Shown in pieces: positions 50,202-59,099 of a stretch of 64,000 nt of DNA. The stretch spans positions 124,001 through 188,000 of the forward strand of contig JAUCSC010000001.1 in NCBI GenBank assembly GCA_030445265.1. Reading direction: 5' to 3'. A program made the translations under genes and the position numbers. The notes beneath the pieces are model-generated. The model did not search any database and was not told where the DNA came from. It was given only the letters and a program-made list of their open reading frames with translations. The stretch is from Candidatus Saccharimonadota bacterium. GTDB lineage: Bacteria > Patescibacteriota > Saccharimonadia > Saccharimonadales > Saccharimonadaceae. Position 1 is the first letter of the stretch; each line of letters begins with the position of its first letter.

Positions 50202-50906
50202 GTGCCACAGCGTCTGCCGATAGTAAATAGTGACGATGGTCAGTGGGGGACCATTCTTAACCAGTATCTAGCGAAAGAGCACTATGACACCGGGACAGAC
50301 AACGCCGCTAACGGCGGCCACAAAACGGTAACTATCCAGCCCGGGACGGCCACTGCAGGTACTGCCCCACTCAAGCTAACATCAGGAACATTGATGTCGG
50401 CAGCGGAAGCAGGTGCTGTTGAATTTGATACTGATAATCTCTATTTCACCATTACCACTGGCACCGTTCGCAAAAAAGTAGCCCTGTTCGATGATACGTC
50501 CGGGGCTGCAGGTGATACGTACTACAGAGAGGCCGGCACCACCGGAAAACTGATAACGTTGCCAGCTGGAACCGCGAATCAACAGTTAACGATGGTAAGT
50601 GGCTATCCCGCCTGGCGAGATACGACTTATCCTACATCAGCAAAGACCAGTAACTACAGTATAGGAGCGAGCGATACAGTCATCTTTGCGAACGCGTTTA
50701 GCGCAGCGGTAACGATCACATTACCTACCCCAAGTTCGTTTGCAGGTTACCGTTTCTATATCAAACGCATCGATAGTGTCTATGCCAACGCTTGTACGGT
50801 GGCGACAGCGGGCGGATCAATAGATGGGCAACCTACTTTTACGCTTAATATCCAGTATATGTCCGTCATGGTGGTGTCTGATGGTACCGGGTGGTTTATA
50901 CTGTAA
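50202..50906 (+). CDS. Phage tail-fibre-like protein
   Basis: 234 aa, GTG start (MPQRLPIVNSDDGQWGTILNQYL). The opening, with a residue count and a GQWG-x-x-LN pattern, followed by KLTSGTLMSAAEAGAVEFDTDNLYFT, is typical of phage tail or baseplate proteins that position fibres. The C-terminal half is beta-rich. A -10 TATACT lies at 50168-50173. No capsid, terminase or integrase is nearby. Confidence 0.6.
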   Translation: MPQRLPIVNSDDGQWGTILNQYLAKEHYDTGTDNAANGGHKTVTIQPGTATAGTAPLKLTSGTLMSAAEAGAVEFDTDNLYFTITTGTVRKKVALFDDTSGAAGDTYYREAGTTGKLITLPAGTANQQLTMVSGYPAWRDTTYPTSAKTSNYSIGASDTVIFANAFSAAVTITLPTPSSFAGYRFYIKRIDSVYANACTVATAGGSIDGQPTFTLNIQYMSVMVVSDGTGWFIL

Positions 50907-50915
50907 GGAACATAT

Positions 50916-52178
50916 ATGGCTTATATTCCAGGCAAAATTAATTTTCAGATTTCAGGTAATACCTCCGGTACTTCGGCTTCGATTTCGTCGGGCACCATGG
51001 TTTTTGCTGGCGGTAATAACATCACTTTGAGCCAGCACAGCAGTAATTCAAATGCCATTACGATTGTCGGCGGCTCTGCGGGATCCCATACCTTTGGTAT
51101 GAGTAATCTCGGTAATGTCGCCGGTACTAATGGCGTTGTGTCGGGATCAAATGTGCGGGTACTCTTTGCTGGCGGTAATAACATTACTTTGAGCCAGCAA
51201 ATAAATAGTGGATCCGCCACGCTCACCATAGTAGGACCTCCTATGTTCGATGCTGGCGTTTCGAATATCGGTAACACCGCTGGTGTTACCGGTACAAACA
51301 CCAATGGTCTGTTTCTTGTCGGAGGAAACAACGTCACGCTTTCGCAGAGCACAAACGTATCTGGCGCGTATGTGTCCATCAACGCCGGTGGCGGTATAGC
51401 TTTGGCCGGTGGGGGTACGACATATGCGACCGGGACGGCAAATATTTCTGCTGCTGGTGGTGCTCTGACGATCGCTAGTACCACGGGACAAGGACTGAAC
51501 TTTTCGGTACCAGCCACGTCTCAAATCATTGGTACGAACGGGATATCGATGTCTAGCTCCAGTGAGTCCATCAGTATCGGCCTTGATCTTCCGAAACGTT
51601 GGCATGAACTTTACGTGAGGCCAACACTTACGAACATCACTAATCTCACGGCTATAAATGGGCGTCCTATTTTTCAGCCCTTTTTTAATCAGGGTAATCT
51701 TTCGATTAACCAAATGGACATAGAACTAAGCCGCTCAACCAGTGGTAGCAACCTTTTCACCATACGGGCGGGTATCTTCAGCTATGTAAACGATACACAG
51801 GTATCTTTGTTAGCAAGCTTGTCGAACTCATACTCCAATACCCTAACAGCGAGCGTTAGCGGTATAGTCAGGTTAGCAGTCTCAAATTTCAACATTACTA
51901 CTTTTGCCCCAGGTGAGTATGTGATGGGTATGTTATTTACGGCAGCCGCGACTGCTTCTATGAACTATTCACTGAGGGGCGGAAGCACTTTGCCAGTGCA
52001 ATATATACAGCCAGGATCTGACCTCTATATTATTAGTGGCTCTAACGCGGGAATTCCATTTTTGGGCCGATACACGACTACGACGGCGTCGATGCCTGCA
52101 TCACTCGCGGCAAGCCAACTGTTTGGATTTGGAACGGCAACGAGCGTACAGGCAATAAATTGGTGGCAAGCGATATAA
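50916..52178 (+). CDS. Repetitive beta-rich fibre-like protein
   Basis: 420 aa. Three copies of a GGNN[IV]TLSQ motif (near residues 32, 87, 138) separated by SNxGN(V/T)AG units suggest a repeating beta fibre in the first 200 residues. The second half is a single globular domain. AAGGA is 7 nt before the ATG. It follows the tail-like gene by 9 nt, so they are one unit. Adhesin or phage-derived fibre. Confidence 0.6.
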   Translation: MAYIPGKINFQISGNTSGTSASISSGTMVFAGGNNITLSQHSSNSNAITIVGGSAGSHTFGMSNLGNVAGTNGVVSGSNVRVLFAGGNNITLSQQINSGSATLTIVGPPMFDAGVSNIGNTAGVTGTNTNGLFLVGGNNVTLSQSTNVSGAYVSINAGGGIALAGGGTTYATGTANISAAGGALTIASTTGQGLNFSVPATSQIIGTNGISMSSSSESISIGLDLPKRWHELYVRPTLTNITNLTAINGRPIFQPFFNQGNLSINQMDIELSRSTSGSNLFTIRAGIFSYVNDTQVSLLASLSNSYSNTLTASVSGIVRLAVSNFNITTFAPGEYVMGMLFTAAATASMNYSLRGGSTLPVQYIQPGSDLYIISGSNAGIPFLGRYTTTTASMPASLAASQLFGFGTATSVQAINWWQAI

Positions 52179-52228
52179 CCTACGTTATGATGATTCAACG
52201 GGTTCTACGCACGAAAGAGCTTTTCTAA

Positions 52229-53176
52229 ATGGCAGCACCACCTTATAACTATGACTATACGGGCACAGATGGTGCAGCTTGGGCTGGTTGGACAATCCAG
52301 TCAAGTGGTGGCACGGTTGATATACAATCGAATCAAGGTCGGTTACTAACCAATGTAGGTACAACTACCTGGGTCCGCGCCGACTTACTGGGCGTGCAAA
52401 CGACGACCGGTAATGTTGACGTTACGTACGATTTCTATACATCACAGCCTTCAGTGTCAGGCACCTACGGAAATCTCGGCTTTATGATCAACAGTGACAA
52501 TAGCGCCCCTGGTACTAATGCAGGTGCCGGGTATTATTTTTTCTATACGCCAAACTACCAATCGCACCTTAGTAACTTAAACGTTGGTCTCGCCACCAGT
52601 ACTTCAGGTACGACGATGCAGACAACGGTCGTTCCCCTTTATTATGGACCGAATAATAACTTCTCAGTCCGTTACCGGGTGCTTAGTGACGTCATATACT
52701 ACAAGGTGTGGTATACAGATGGTACTGAGCCAAACGCGTGGGCAAATACGTACACTCCTGGTGGGACGATACCGTCGGGCGTCGCAGAGTTTTATACCAA
52801 TGGTCTCGCCGCTGGCGCAACTACTTTTTTGGTTGATAATTTTGCTATGTACGACCCGTCACTTCAGACTACTGTGCCTGGGAGGGTGCCAAACGTCACC
52901 GTTTCAGCGGGTAATACGAGCGCCACAATTAATTTTGCTGTGCCGCCATGGGATGGCGGTTCTGCTATCACGTCATATACTGCGACGATTAATCCTGGAG
53001 GCATTACCGTATCAGGTAACGCCACATCACTACGAGTCACGGGATTGACGAACGGAACGAAATATATAGCAACAGTTCAGGCGCTTAATATAAACGGAGC
53101 TGGTCGTGCCTCGCTAGACTATCCGTTTACCCCTAAGACGGTGAATTCATCTTCTTTACCATGGCGTGGAATGTAA
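52229..53176 (+). CDS. Jelly-roll plus fibronectin type III protein
   Basis: 315 aa. A lectin/LamG-like beta sandwich (about 1-205, with WTIQSSGGTVDIQSNQGRLL and VSYDFY-like strands) is followed by one FN3 domain (GRVPNVTVSAGNTSATINFAVP to the end of TGLTNGTKYIATVQALN, about 215-300). It has no signal peptide, which fits a fibre or tail component or a non-classical surface protein. Likely carbohydrate binding. Confidence 0.65.
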   Translation: MAAPPYNYDYTGTDGAAWAGWTIQSSGGTVDIQSNQGRLLTNVGTTTWVRADLLGVQTTTGNVDVTYDFYTSQPSVSGTYGNLGFMINSDNSAPGTNAGAGYYFFYTPNYQSHLSNLNVGLATSTSGTTMQTTVVPLYYGPNNNFSVRYRVLSDVIYYKVWYTDGTEPNAWANTYTPGGTIPSGVAEFYTNGLAAGATTFLVDNFAMYDPSLQTTVPGRVPNVTVSAGNTSATINFAVPPWDGGSAITSYTATINPGGITVSGNATSLRVTGLTNGTKYIATVQALNINGAGRASLDYPFTPKTVNSSSLPWRGM

Positions 53177-53212
53177 GAAGGTGCCCGTATGACCGCACGT
53201 CTTTTTTCTCCA

Positions 53213-53229
53213 TGATATAATCTTAAGAT
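53213..53229 (+). promoter_or_regulatory. Extended -10 promoter, leaderless, for the glycosyltransferase gene
   Basis: TGA TATAAT (TATAAT 53216-53221), 8 nt, ATG 53230. Confidence 0.6.
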
Positions 53230-53955
53230 ATGGCGTTACCGCAAATCCTCGTACCTGATAACACTGGCATTCACAATGCCAGTGATTATTCCTCTCGACT
53301 CGAAAAAGAGAAGACATACCGAGACCTCTCTACGATTATCGTTTGCCCAACACGGGGTTATATCAGTGCACGTATCGTACAGAGTTGGCAGGGAATGATT
53401 CGGCCAATGAACCAAAAAGTAATCGGGCCGATCTTCATGGAACAGATGGAAGTCGGGGAAGCGTACAATCAAGTGATCAAAATGATTCTTGAGAATGAAG
53501 AGTTAGCTAAGTTCAAGTTTATTCTAACGCTTGAAGAAGATAATGCACCCCCTGCAGACGGTCTAGTAAAGTTGTATGAATCAATAGATGATTACGACGC
53601 TGTCGGCGGGCTGTACTGGACAAAAGGCGAATCGGGTCAACCGATGTGTTATGGCGATCCCAGTGTTATGCCGCTCAATTTCATCCCGCAGATTCCGCAA
53701 CCTGACACGGTGACGCCTTGCAACGGCCTCGGTATGGGCTTTACGCTGTTTCGCATAGAGATGCTAAAAGATAGCCGGTTTGAATACGGTAACTGGTTCA
53801 AGACAAAACAGGGGCTGAATGCGAACGGGCATGCTGAGGTCTTCACTCAGGATCTCTGGTTCTTTCAGCGAGCGCGCGAACTTGGTTATAAATTTGCTTG
53901 TGACTCGCGCGTAAAAGTCGGCCATTATGACGCCGAAAATCAGATAATGTGGTAA
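53230..53955 (+). CDS. GT2-like glycosyltransferase, phage-cassette type
   Basis: 241 aa, soluble. A GT-A opening (STIIVCPTRGYISARIVQSW), an acidic metal region (ILTLEEDNAPPADG, about 101-114) in place of the DxD, then GGLYW and NGLGMGFTLFRIEML. Enzymes like this are common in phages and surface clusters next to methyltransferases. Substrate unknown. Confidence 0.75.
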   Translation: MALPQILVPDNTGIHNASDYSSRLEKEKTYRDLSTIIVCPTRGYISARIVQSWQGMIRPMNQKVIGPIFMEQMEVGEAYNQVIKMILENEELAKFKFILTLEEDNAPPADGLVKLYESIDDYDAVGGLYWTKGESGQPMCYGDPSVMPLNFIPQIPQPDTVTPCNGLGMGFTLFRIEMLKDSRFEYGNWFKTKQGLNANGHAEVFTQDLWFFQRARELGYKFACDSRVKVGHYDAENQIMW

Positions 53956-53964
53956 GGAGAAGAA

Positions 53965-54552
53965 ATGGCTGAGAAGAAAGAAAAGGTACTGAAATTATCC
54001 CTCGCGTGTGGCGACAATAAGCCTGAAGGGTTTAAAGGCGTCGATATCGTTAAGACGGATTCGACTGATTATGTCCAAGACTTGATGCAATTTCCGTGGA
54101 CACAGTTCAAGGACAACTCCGTTGATGAGATCGAATGTTCGCATTTTGTCGAACATATTCCACATGGTGATGGCTATCACGATCCATTCCTGCAGTTTTT
54201 TGATGAAGTCTACCGTATCCTGAAGCCAGCCGAGTTCGATCCGAGTAATCCCAACATACCGACTAAAGGCTTCATGAGTATCGTGACTCCGTACTACTCG
54301 AGTATGCGTGCTTGGCAGGACCCCACACACCAACGTGCCATTTCTGAAGCCAGCTATCTTTACCTCAATCGACAGTGGCGCGTAGACAACAAACTCGACC
54401 ATTACGACATCAGCTGTAACTTTGACTTTAGCTACGGCTACGCACTCGACCCAGTCTGGCAAAGCCGTAGTACCGATGCCCAGCAATTTGCTATCCGTCA
54501 TTACATAAATGTCGTTAATGATCTTCAGGTCACTATAATCAAGCGCCCGTAG
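53965..54552 (+). CDS. SAM-dependent methyltransferase-like protein
   Basis: 195 aa. Motif I is LKLSLACGDNKPEGFKGVDIVKTD (about 9-32), then SVDEIECSHFVEHIPHGDG and FFDEVYRILKPA as in class I methyltransferases. Starts 9 nt after the glycosyltransferase stop, with AAGGAGAAG before the ATG, so the two act together, likely on a glycan or lipid. Confidence 0.8.
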   Translation: MAEKKEKVLKLSLACGDNKPEGFKGVDIVKTDSTDYVQDLMQFPWTQFKDNSVDEIECSHFVEHIPHGDGYHDPFLQFFDEVYRILKPAEFDPSNPNIPTKGFMSIVTPYYSSMRAWQDPTHQRAISEASYLYLNRQWRVDNKLDHYDISCNFDFSYGYALDPVWQSRSTDAQQFAIRHYINVVNDLQVTIIKRP

Positions 54553-54623
54553 ACAACCCCATTGCGTATTCAACAGATATCGCTTATAGTTTTAGGCAGA
54601 ACATCTAATGTGAGGGAACCAGT

Positions 54624-54806
54624 ATGTCACTTGGGAGAGTAGAGATAATCTTATTAATCGTTTTGGTGATTATCATCTTGTTTGTGGGAGCAAAGAAGTT
54701 GCCAGAACTTGCACGTAGTATCGGTGAGTCAGCCAAAGAGCTAAAAAAAGGCTTTAAGAGCGACGATGCAGACACCAAAGACGCAAAGAAGTCCGACAAG
54801 AAATAG
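54624..54806 (+). CDS. tatA: Twin-arginine translocase subunit TatA
   Basis: 60 aa. A short outer start, the hydrophobic helix IILLIVLVIIILFVGAKKLPELARSIGESAKELKKGF with the conserved F-G-x-K-K-L-P-E-L hinge, then an amphipathic helix and charged tail. It assembles the folded-protein pore. GAGGGAACC precedes the ATG. tatC follows. Confidence 0.93.
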   Translation: MSLGRVEIILLIVLVIIILFVGAKKLPELARSIGESAKELKKGFKSDDADTKDAKKSDKK

Positions 54807-54843
54807 CGACCAGTTCAAAAACAACAGCTAATTGGGAAACAGG

Positions 54844-55881
54844 GTGAAAAAGAAACAAAAGACACAGAATGAGCAGCAGGTAATGCTGGATCACGTGCGT
54901 GAGCTACGACTCCGTCTGTTCGCTTGTGTGGCTGTTCTCGTTGTCGGTGGAGTAGTAGGCTATCTTTACTACGAGCCAATCCTCGCTTGGCTACGGACAC
55001 CGCTCGGGACAGAGCTATACTATAGCAGTCCTGCTGGTAGCTTTAACTTCGTCATGAAGGTCGCCGCCATCGTTGGTATCGGCCTGGCGATGCCGGTGAT
55101 TGTGTACAACTTAATCAAGTTTATCAAACCCGCCTTTGAGAATTTCTTACCGATACGCAAAATAATTTTTATTTCCACCATGTCGCTGTTACTTGCGGTA
55201 TCCGGGGCGGCCTTTGCCTTCTACATGATTATCCCAGGAGCGCTCAAATTTTTTACTGGTTTTGAGGTCAGCGGTTTATCGGCGCTCATTACGGCCGACA
55301 GTTACCTGAGTTTTGTGGCAAATGTCATGGTGACGTTTATCATTATGTTTCAAATTCCGCTGCTTATTCTCTTCATCGACTACATAAAGCCGCTGAAGCC
55401 GTCGTCACTATTTAAAGGCGAGAAATATGCTGTCCTGGGCGGGCTAGTCGTGAGCTTCTTTGTGCCGTTTGCACTCGATATTACGACTAGTCTCCTCATC
55501 GCCCTGCCGATTATCGCGCTCTATAATCTCTCAATCGGACTGGTGATAGGACAACATGCCATTCGGAAGCGTCAGCAGGCACGTCGGCCAGTGGTGGAAA
55601 ATATTGCCTTCACGCTCGAAGACACGCTTGTGGACGATCTACTCGCTCCAGAGCACCGGGCAAAGCCGATCGAGGACGTTGCCTTATATATGCCAAAGCC
55701 ACTGCTGAATGGACGCGCCATGTTCCTCGGTGTAAGGCGTCCTTTAGATATGAAACCGGCCCAAATCTCAAGCGATCAGATGAAACAGCAAATCTTGCAG
55801 CAGCGAGCAGAAGAAAAGGAACGCCGTTTTCAGGCTATTCAGTCTTCACAAAATCTTCGCGTTATTAACGATATATTCTAG
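54844..55881 (+). CDS. tatC: Twin-arginine translocase subunit TatC with a long C-terminal tail
   Basis: 345 aa from a GTG at 54844. The track uses a TTG four codons earlier; the real start is uncertain. Opening LDHVRELRLRLFACVAVLVV is the TatC signature, and six membrane helices fill residues about 25-245. The last 100 or so residues (from IRKRQQARRPVVENIAFTLED) are hydrophilic and not part of ordinary TatC. With tatA it makes a minimal two-gene Tat system, no tatB seen. Confidence 0.9.
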   Translation: MKKKQKTQNEQQVMLDHVRELRLRLFACVAVLVVGGVVGYLYYEPILAWLRTPLGTELYYSSPAGSFNFVMKVAAIVGIGLAMPVIVYNLIKFIKPAFENFLPIRKIIFISTMSLLLAVSGAAFAFYMIIPGALKFFTGFEVSGLSALITADSYLSFVANVMVTFIIMFQIPLLILFIDYIKPLKPSSLFKGEKYAVLGGLVVSFFVPFALDITTSLLIALPIIALYNLSIGLVIGQHAIRKRQQARRPVVENIAFTLEDTLVDDLLAPEHRAKPIEDVALYMPKPLLNGRAMFLGVRRPLDMKPAQISSDQMKQQILQQRAEEKERRFQAIQSSQNLRVINDIF

Positions 55882-55889
55882 AGTACCGG

Positions 55890-56096
55890 CTATTGGCCGT
55901 ATTTGGATGCACCATAGCCATTGTTCTTTTGGCTGGCAGGCTCAGCGACTGGCGCATGGTGGGTAGTGACAAGTAAACGAATCAGGCCAGATACCCCAAT
56001 GACAGCTAGGAGAATCCCTCCGCTGTATTGGAGGAAATTTTTGCGGTCCATTTCTTTGGTGAGCAGGCTATCGAGCTGCTTTTTTATGTTTACCAC
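55890..56096 (-). CDS. Small membrane protein with Tat-like signal
   Basis: 68 aa, GTG start. KEMDRKNFLQYSGGILLAVIGVSGLIRLL (about 14-42) resembles a Tat signal (S/T-R-R-x-F-L-K) with Arg-Lys in place of the twin Arg, followed by a hydrophobic helix, then a short Pro/Asn/Gly tail. It converges with tatC, 8 nt apart. It could be a Tat substrate or a membrane-anchored accessory protein. Confidence 0.6.
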   Translation of the reverse strand: MVNIKKQLDSLLTKEMDRKNFLQYSGGILLAVIGVSGLIRLLVTTHHAPVAEPASQKNNGYGASKYGQ

Positions 56097-56158
56097 GTCC
56101 CCTACCTTTTCTGCTTATAGTTAAACAGATATTGGCTCTGTCTTCAAGACGTACGCAT

Positions 56159-57691
56159 TTACTCGGTTATATCGTGGAGAATAGTAATCTTGGCGCCGAG
56201 TGTATTGAGCCGTTCGGCCAAGTCTTCATAGCCACGATTGATGGAGTAGATATTGCGTAGCGTTGAAATGCCAGGCGCCGCAAGCATACCGAGGAGGATG
56301 ACCACGGCAGGGCGAAGGGCTGGAGGTGTGATAACTTCGGCCGGTTTCCAGCGCGTCGGCCCTTCGATATAAATGCGGTGCGGGTCGAGTAATTGGACGT
56401 TGGCGTTTAACTTGCTAAGTTCCGTGAGGTAGATGGCGCGATTTTCATATACCCAGTCATGGAGGAGAGTGCGCCCTTTAGCCGTGGCAGCAATGACGGC
56501 AAAAAATGGTAAGTTGTCGATATTAAGACCTGGGAAGGGGAGGGGGTGAATCTTATCGACTGGCGCTTTCAGCTCGCTGACTTTTGTCGTGATATCTACC
56601 AAACGTGTCTTGCCATTCATTGCGAGGTACTCGTCGGAAAGTTCGTAGATGAAGCCCATATTCTCTAGTGTCTTAAGCTCGACTTCCAGGAACTCGATCG
56701 GGGCACGTTCAATCGTAATCTCTGATTTCGTCACGATGGCTGCGGCGATGAAACTCATGGCTTCAATCGGATCTTCAGCCGGGGCATATTCTACATTTTT
56801 GCTAATATCACGGACACCGTGCACGACGAGTGTAGTCGAGCCGATGCCTTCAATCTTAACGCCAAGCTTTTGGAGGTAAAAACAAAGGTCCTGAACCATA
56901 TAGTTTGGGCTAGCGTTACGGATCGTCGTGACGCCATCATTTAAGGCCGCCGCCATCAAGATATTTTCAGTAACCGTGTCGCCGCGCTCGGACAAGACGA
57001 TATTACGCTCTGGTTTGAGCGGTGAGGCCGTCGCCTCGTAAAAATTAGTAACGGTCTTAACGTTGAGACCAAACGGCTGGAGGCCGTCGAGGTGCGGTTC
57101 TACGGTGCGCTCACCAAGCGTACAGCCGCCCGCATAAGGAAGGCGGAAGGTTTTGTAGCGGTGAAGAAGCGGGCCGAGGAACATGATGATACTACGGGTT
57201 TTTTTGGCTGCTTCAATGTCCATGTTTTCAAGTTTCAATCGAGCTGGCGGGATGATTTCGAGGTCGTTATCGCCAAACCAGCGCGTCTTGACGCCAATAC
57301 TATTGAGGACTTCGATAATACGGTTGACCTCTTCGATACGGGCAACATGGCGTAGTGTCGTCGTGCCACGGTTGAGGAGCGATGCGCAGAGCAAAGCAAC
57401 GGCAGCATTCTTGCTGGTCTTGAGGGTAATATGACCGCTGAGTTTATGGCCGCCTTCAACCCGGAAGTTGACCGACCCAGACTGATTAAGACTGATAATT
57501 TGACTTGACAAAACATCGCTGATACGGGCCAACATCTCAAGGCTGATATTTTGACCACCTTTTTCGATGCGGTTTATAGCACTTTGGCTTGTCCCCAGGG
57601 CCTTGCCGAGCTGTGCTTGAGTCATGCCGCGGGCTTGACGCGTCTCTTGTATTAGTGTACCGATCTTCGCTTTGTAGGTGTCATTTTGCAT
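56159..57691 (-). CDS. murA: MurA with an N-terminal XRE-type HTH domain
   Basis: 510 aa. Residues 1-70 are a complete XRE helix-turn-helix (IGTLIQETRQARGMTQAQLGKALGTSQSAINRIEKGGQNISLEMLARISDVL). From about 75 comes MurA: FRVEGGHKLSGHITLKTSKNAAVALL holds the catalytic Lys-Asn, the loop AGGCTLGERTVEPHLDGLQ has the catalytic Cys, and SINRGYEDLAERL carries the late Arg. MurA makes UDP-GlcNAc-enolpyruvate, the first peptidoglycan step. The fused DNA-binding domain suggests a regulator-enzyme. An 18-bp palindrome lies in its own promoter. Confidence 0.93.
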   Translation of the reverse strand: MQNDTYKAKIGTLIQETRQARGMTQAQLGKALGTSQSAINRIEKGGQNISLEMLARISDVLSSQIISLNQSGSVNFRVEGGHKLSGHITLKTSKNAAVALLCASLLNRGTTTLRHVARIEEVNRIIEVLNSIGVKTRWFGDNDLEIIPPARLKLENMDIEAAKKTRSIIMFLGPLLHRYKTFRLPYAGGCTLGERTVEPHLDGLQPFGLNVKTVTNFYEATASPLKPERNIVLSERGDTVTENILMAAALNDGVTTIRNASPNYMVQDLCFYLQKLGVKIEGIGSTTLVVHGVRDISKNVEYAPAEDPIEAMSFIAAAIVTKSEITIERAPIEFLEVELKTLENMGFIYELSDEYLAMNGKTRLVDITTKVSELKAPVDKIHPLPFPGLNIDNLPFFAVIAATAKGRTLLHDWVYENRAIYLTELSKLNANVQLLDPHRIYIEGPTRWKPAEVITPPALRPAVVILLGMLAAPGISTLRNIYSINRGYEDLAERLNTLGAKITILHDITE

Positions 57692-57727
57692 GATTCTTAT
57701 GATATATCAATCATGATATAAGTTCAA
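57692..57727 (-). promoter_or_regulatory. Leaderless murA promoter with internal palindrome
   Basis: On the minus strand TTGAAC (57727-57722), 17 nt, TATCAT (57704-57699), 7 nt, ATG 57691. The spacer is filled by the palindrome listed separately. Confidence 0.75.
57703..57720. promoter_or_regulatory. 18-bp palindromic operator candidate
   Basis: TATATCA-ATCA-TGATATA, a perfect 7-bp inverted repeat with a 4-bp centre, the size expected for an XRE dimer. It lies between the -35 and -10 of murA. Three direct ATGATATA copies (57699, 57713, 57729) also run across the murA-glyA gap. Confidence 0.65.
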
Positions 57728-57732
57728 GATGA

Positions 57733-57738
57733 TATAAT
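57733..57738 (+). promoter_or_regulatory. -10 element of glyA
   Basis: TATAAT, 22 nt before the glyA ATG. The operator candidate lies where its -35 would be, so both genes may respond to the same regulator. Confidence 0.6.
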
Positions 57739-57760
57739 GGGGATAAATAGGAGCATATAT

Positions 57761-59032
57761 ATGAACGATACAGCGATTGCGGCGCTTATTCATGGTGAAG
57801 AACAGCGTCAACAGGATGGACTGGAGCTTATCCCGAGCGAAAATTATGTCAGCAAAGACGTACTGACCGCGCTGGGAAGCGTCCTGACGAATAAGTATGC
57901 CGAAGGCTACCCTGGACGCAGGTACTACGGGGGGCAGGAGTTTACCGATCAAGTTGAGCAGCTAGCCATTGATCGGGCCAAGCAGCTTTTCCATGCCGAC
58001 CATGCCAATGTGCAGGCTCACTCAGGCGCTCCAGCGAATGACGCTGTTTACAGTGCCTGGTTGGAACCAGGTGACACGGTGCTGGCGATGGACCTCAGCC
58101 ACGGTGGTCATCTCACGCACGGCGCGCCCGTGACACGGAGTGCACAGCTCTATCACTTTGTCCGCTATAAGATGAAAGACGTCACCACTGGCGAGATTGA
58201 CTACGATGCACTTCGTGAGCTTGCCCTGCAGCACCGGCCAAAGATTATTTTGGCTGGCTTCAGCGCTTATCCGCGTGAACTTGACTATGACCGGTTCGTT
58301 GCTATCGGCAATGAAGTCGGTGCGTTGCTTGTTGCCGATATGGCGCACATTGCAGGACTCATCGCTGCCGGGGTGAGCGAGAATCCGCTCGATCACGGCT
58401 TCCATGTCATGACCACAACAACCCACAAGACACTGCGCGGTCCTCGCGGTGGCCTGATACTCAGTAATGGTACGGTTAGCAATCCGCTGAAGGCGGTTGA
58501 TAAGACGATTGACAACATCCCGACGCTGATCGACCGGGCTATCTTCCCGGGCATGCAGGGAGGGCCTCATATGCATTCGATTGCCGCCAAAGCGGTCGCC
58601 TTCTATGAAGCGATGCAACCTGACTTTAAGGATTACGCACGCCAAGTACTTAAAAACGCCTCTGCGCTGGCGAACGCACTCCAGTCACGGGGCTTTGAGC
58701 TGATAACCGGCGGAACCAGTAATCACCTCATACTCGCCGACGTTCAAAAGTCCTTCGGCCTTGACGGCAAGACGGTCCAGGAGCTTCTGGACACGATTGG
58801 TCTGTCGCTGAATGCCAATAGCATTCCTGACGACATCCTACCAGCCTATCGACCGAGTGGCATACGTCTCGGAACGCCCGCCATCACGACTCGTGGATTA
58901 AAAGAAGAACACATGGAGCAAATCGCGACCTGGATAAAGCAGGCGATTGACCAGCGTGATGACACTGAGGCACTTGAGCAACTTCATCAAGACGTTACTT
59001 CATTTGCTCGAGCTTTCCCATTGCCTAAGTAG
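57761..59032 (+). CDS. glyA: Serine hydroxymethyltransferase
   Basis: 423 aa from ATG 57761 with AGGAG 7 nt before it; the ORF track begins eight codons earlier inside the -10. Conserved ELIPSENYVSKDVL, NVQAHSGAPANDAVY, DMAHIAGLIAAG and the PLP lysine in TTTTHKTLRGPRGG. It interconverts serine and glycine and loads tetrahydrofolate with one-carbon units. Divergent from murA. Confidence 0.97.
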   Translation: MNDTAIAALIHGEEQRQQDGLELIPSENYVSKDVLTALGSVLTNKYAEGYPGRRYYGGQEFTDQVEQLAIDRAKQLFHADHANVQAHSGAPANDAVYSAWLEPGDTVLAMDLSHGGHLTHGAPVTRSAQLYHFVRYKMKDVTTGEIDYDALRELALQHRPKIILAGFSAYPRELDYDRFVAIGNEVGALLVADMAHIAGLIAAGVSENPLDHGFHVMTTTTHKTLRGPRGGLILSNGTVSNPLKAVDKTIDNIPTLIDRAIFPGMQGGPHMHSIAAKAVAFYEAMQPDFKDYARQVLKNASALANALQSRGFELITGGTSNHLILADVQKSFGLDGKTVQELLDTIGLSLNANSIPDDILPAYRPSGIRLGTPAITTRGLKEEHMEQIATWIKQAIDQRDDTEALEQLHQDVTSFARAFPLPK

Positions 59033-59050
59033 ACAATCGGTAAGATAAAT

Positions 59051-59082
59051 AAAATACCGCTCATCTCTGAGCGGTATTTTTG
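59051..59082. terminator. Bidirectional terminator between glyA and the pilin cluster
   Basis: AAAATACCGCTC, loop ATCTCT, GAGCGGTATTTTTG, with A/T runs on both sides serving both convergent genes. Confidence 0.82.
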
Positions 59083-59099
59083 TCGTTACATGCGAACTA

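Noticed and set aside
58022-58645. 207-aa minus ORF opposite glyA
   Set aside because: Shadow of glyA without its own start signals.
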